Below, piece after piece: positions 5,962-6,218 of a DNA stretch of 6,218 bases. Below the pieces are notes generated by a model. The model was not told where the DNA came from, made no database searches, and worked only from the letters and a program-made list of their open reading frames with translations. Numbering within the stretch: the first letter of the stretch is position 1; each line of letters opens with the position of its first letter. The position numbers were made by a program, and so were the translations under genes. Source of the DNA: an uncultured Brachyspira sp. (lineage in GTDB: Bacteria > Spirochaetota > Brachyspiria > Brachyspirales > Brachyspiraceae); the NCBI GenBank assembly GCA_934725655.1, contig CAKVCJ010000116.1, positions 1-6,218 on the forward strand, read 5' to 3'.

Positions 5962-6218
5962 TTATTCCATCATATTTAATATTTCTTCTATATGCTTTAA
6001 TTGTCTGTCTGCTGTTTTATTATAATCTATTTCTCCAAGTGCTATTTTATATGCTTTATCTATTAAGTTATCCATTTCTAATTTTGATTTATTTTTCATT
6101 ACTTTTTGAGCCAAGTCTTTAGTTACTGCCCATCTTTCTTTGGCTAAATTATAAAAATAAACAGCATATTCAAAACTCTTTTTTATATCTTCATCAAACT
6201 GTGAATTATAAAAATAAT
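5962..6218 (-). CDS. Hypothetical protein, C-terminal fragment (5' end outside window)
   Basis: An open frame on the minus strand runs from the right edge to a TAA at 5962-5964, giving the last 84 residues of a protein that starts outside the window. It begins YFYNSQFDEDIKK and ends EEILNMME. The sequence is highly charged and almost certainly alpha-helical (pattern such as SFEYAVYFYNLAKERW, then LIDKAYKIALGEIDYNKTA), which is reminiscent of helical-repeat proteins, but I do not recognise a family and assign no function. Codon use and AT content are like those of the HD-domain gene, and its stop lies 2 bp before that gene's ATG, so the two are almost surely one operon. No other frame in this stretch is open, and without this gene the 259 bp at the right edge would be empty. 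Confidence 0.72.
   Translation of the reverse strand, partial: YFYNSQFDEDIKKSFEYAVYFYNLAKERWAVTKDLAQKVMKNKSKLEMDNLIDKAYKIALGEIDYNKTADRQLKHIEEILNMME

Overview
The window is AT-rich bacterial DNA with standard-code genes, tight gene spacing and AGGAG-type ribosome binding sites. The gene content (a Bmp/Nup-type nucleoside ABC transporter, Cof-type HAD phosphatases and a divergent HD-GYP-like protein), together with the strong AT bias, fits a spirochaete such as Brachyspira. That assignment rests on overall impression, not on a marker gene, and other AT-rich anaerobes are possible.

Positions 1-2944 (+) hold the end of an ABC importer operon. It consists of the C-terminal half of a double-domain ATPase, then two different membrane permeases. 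This is the order of the BMP-lipoprotein-dependent nucleoside importers (B. subtilis nupNOPQ/yufNOPQ, treponemal pnr locus). The lipoprotein and the first ATPase domain would lie to the left, outside the window. The three genes should form one inner-membrane complex importing purine or other nucleosides; the exact substrate cannot be read from this stretch.

Positions 2945-4581 (+) hold a tandem pair of Cof-type HAD phosphatases, 3 bp apart. They are expressed from a good-looking extended -10 promoter so close to the first ATG that the mRNA would start at or next to the start codon (leaderless). The pair is a duplication. The catalytic ends are nearly identical in DNA, while the substrate-selecting cap region has diverged strongly. 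The silent-site pattern suggests gene conversion at the 3' catalytic patch.

Positions 4582-6218 (-) hold a converging two-gene unit: the 3' end of an unrecognised helical protein (cut by the window edge, and too short to stand out as an ORF) followed 2 bp later by a 456-aa HD-domain protein. The latter resembles HD-GYP phosphodiesterases but lacks several hallmark residues and carries a long insertion. No mobile element, RNA gene, CRISPR array or riboswitch was seen. I do not see a clearly new multi-gene system here; the paralogue pair, the apparent leaderless start and the degenerate HD-GYP protein are the points most worth a second look.
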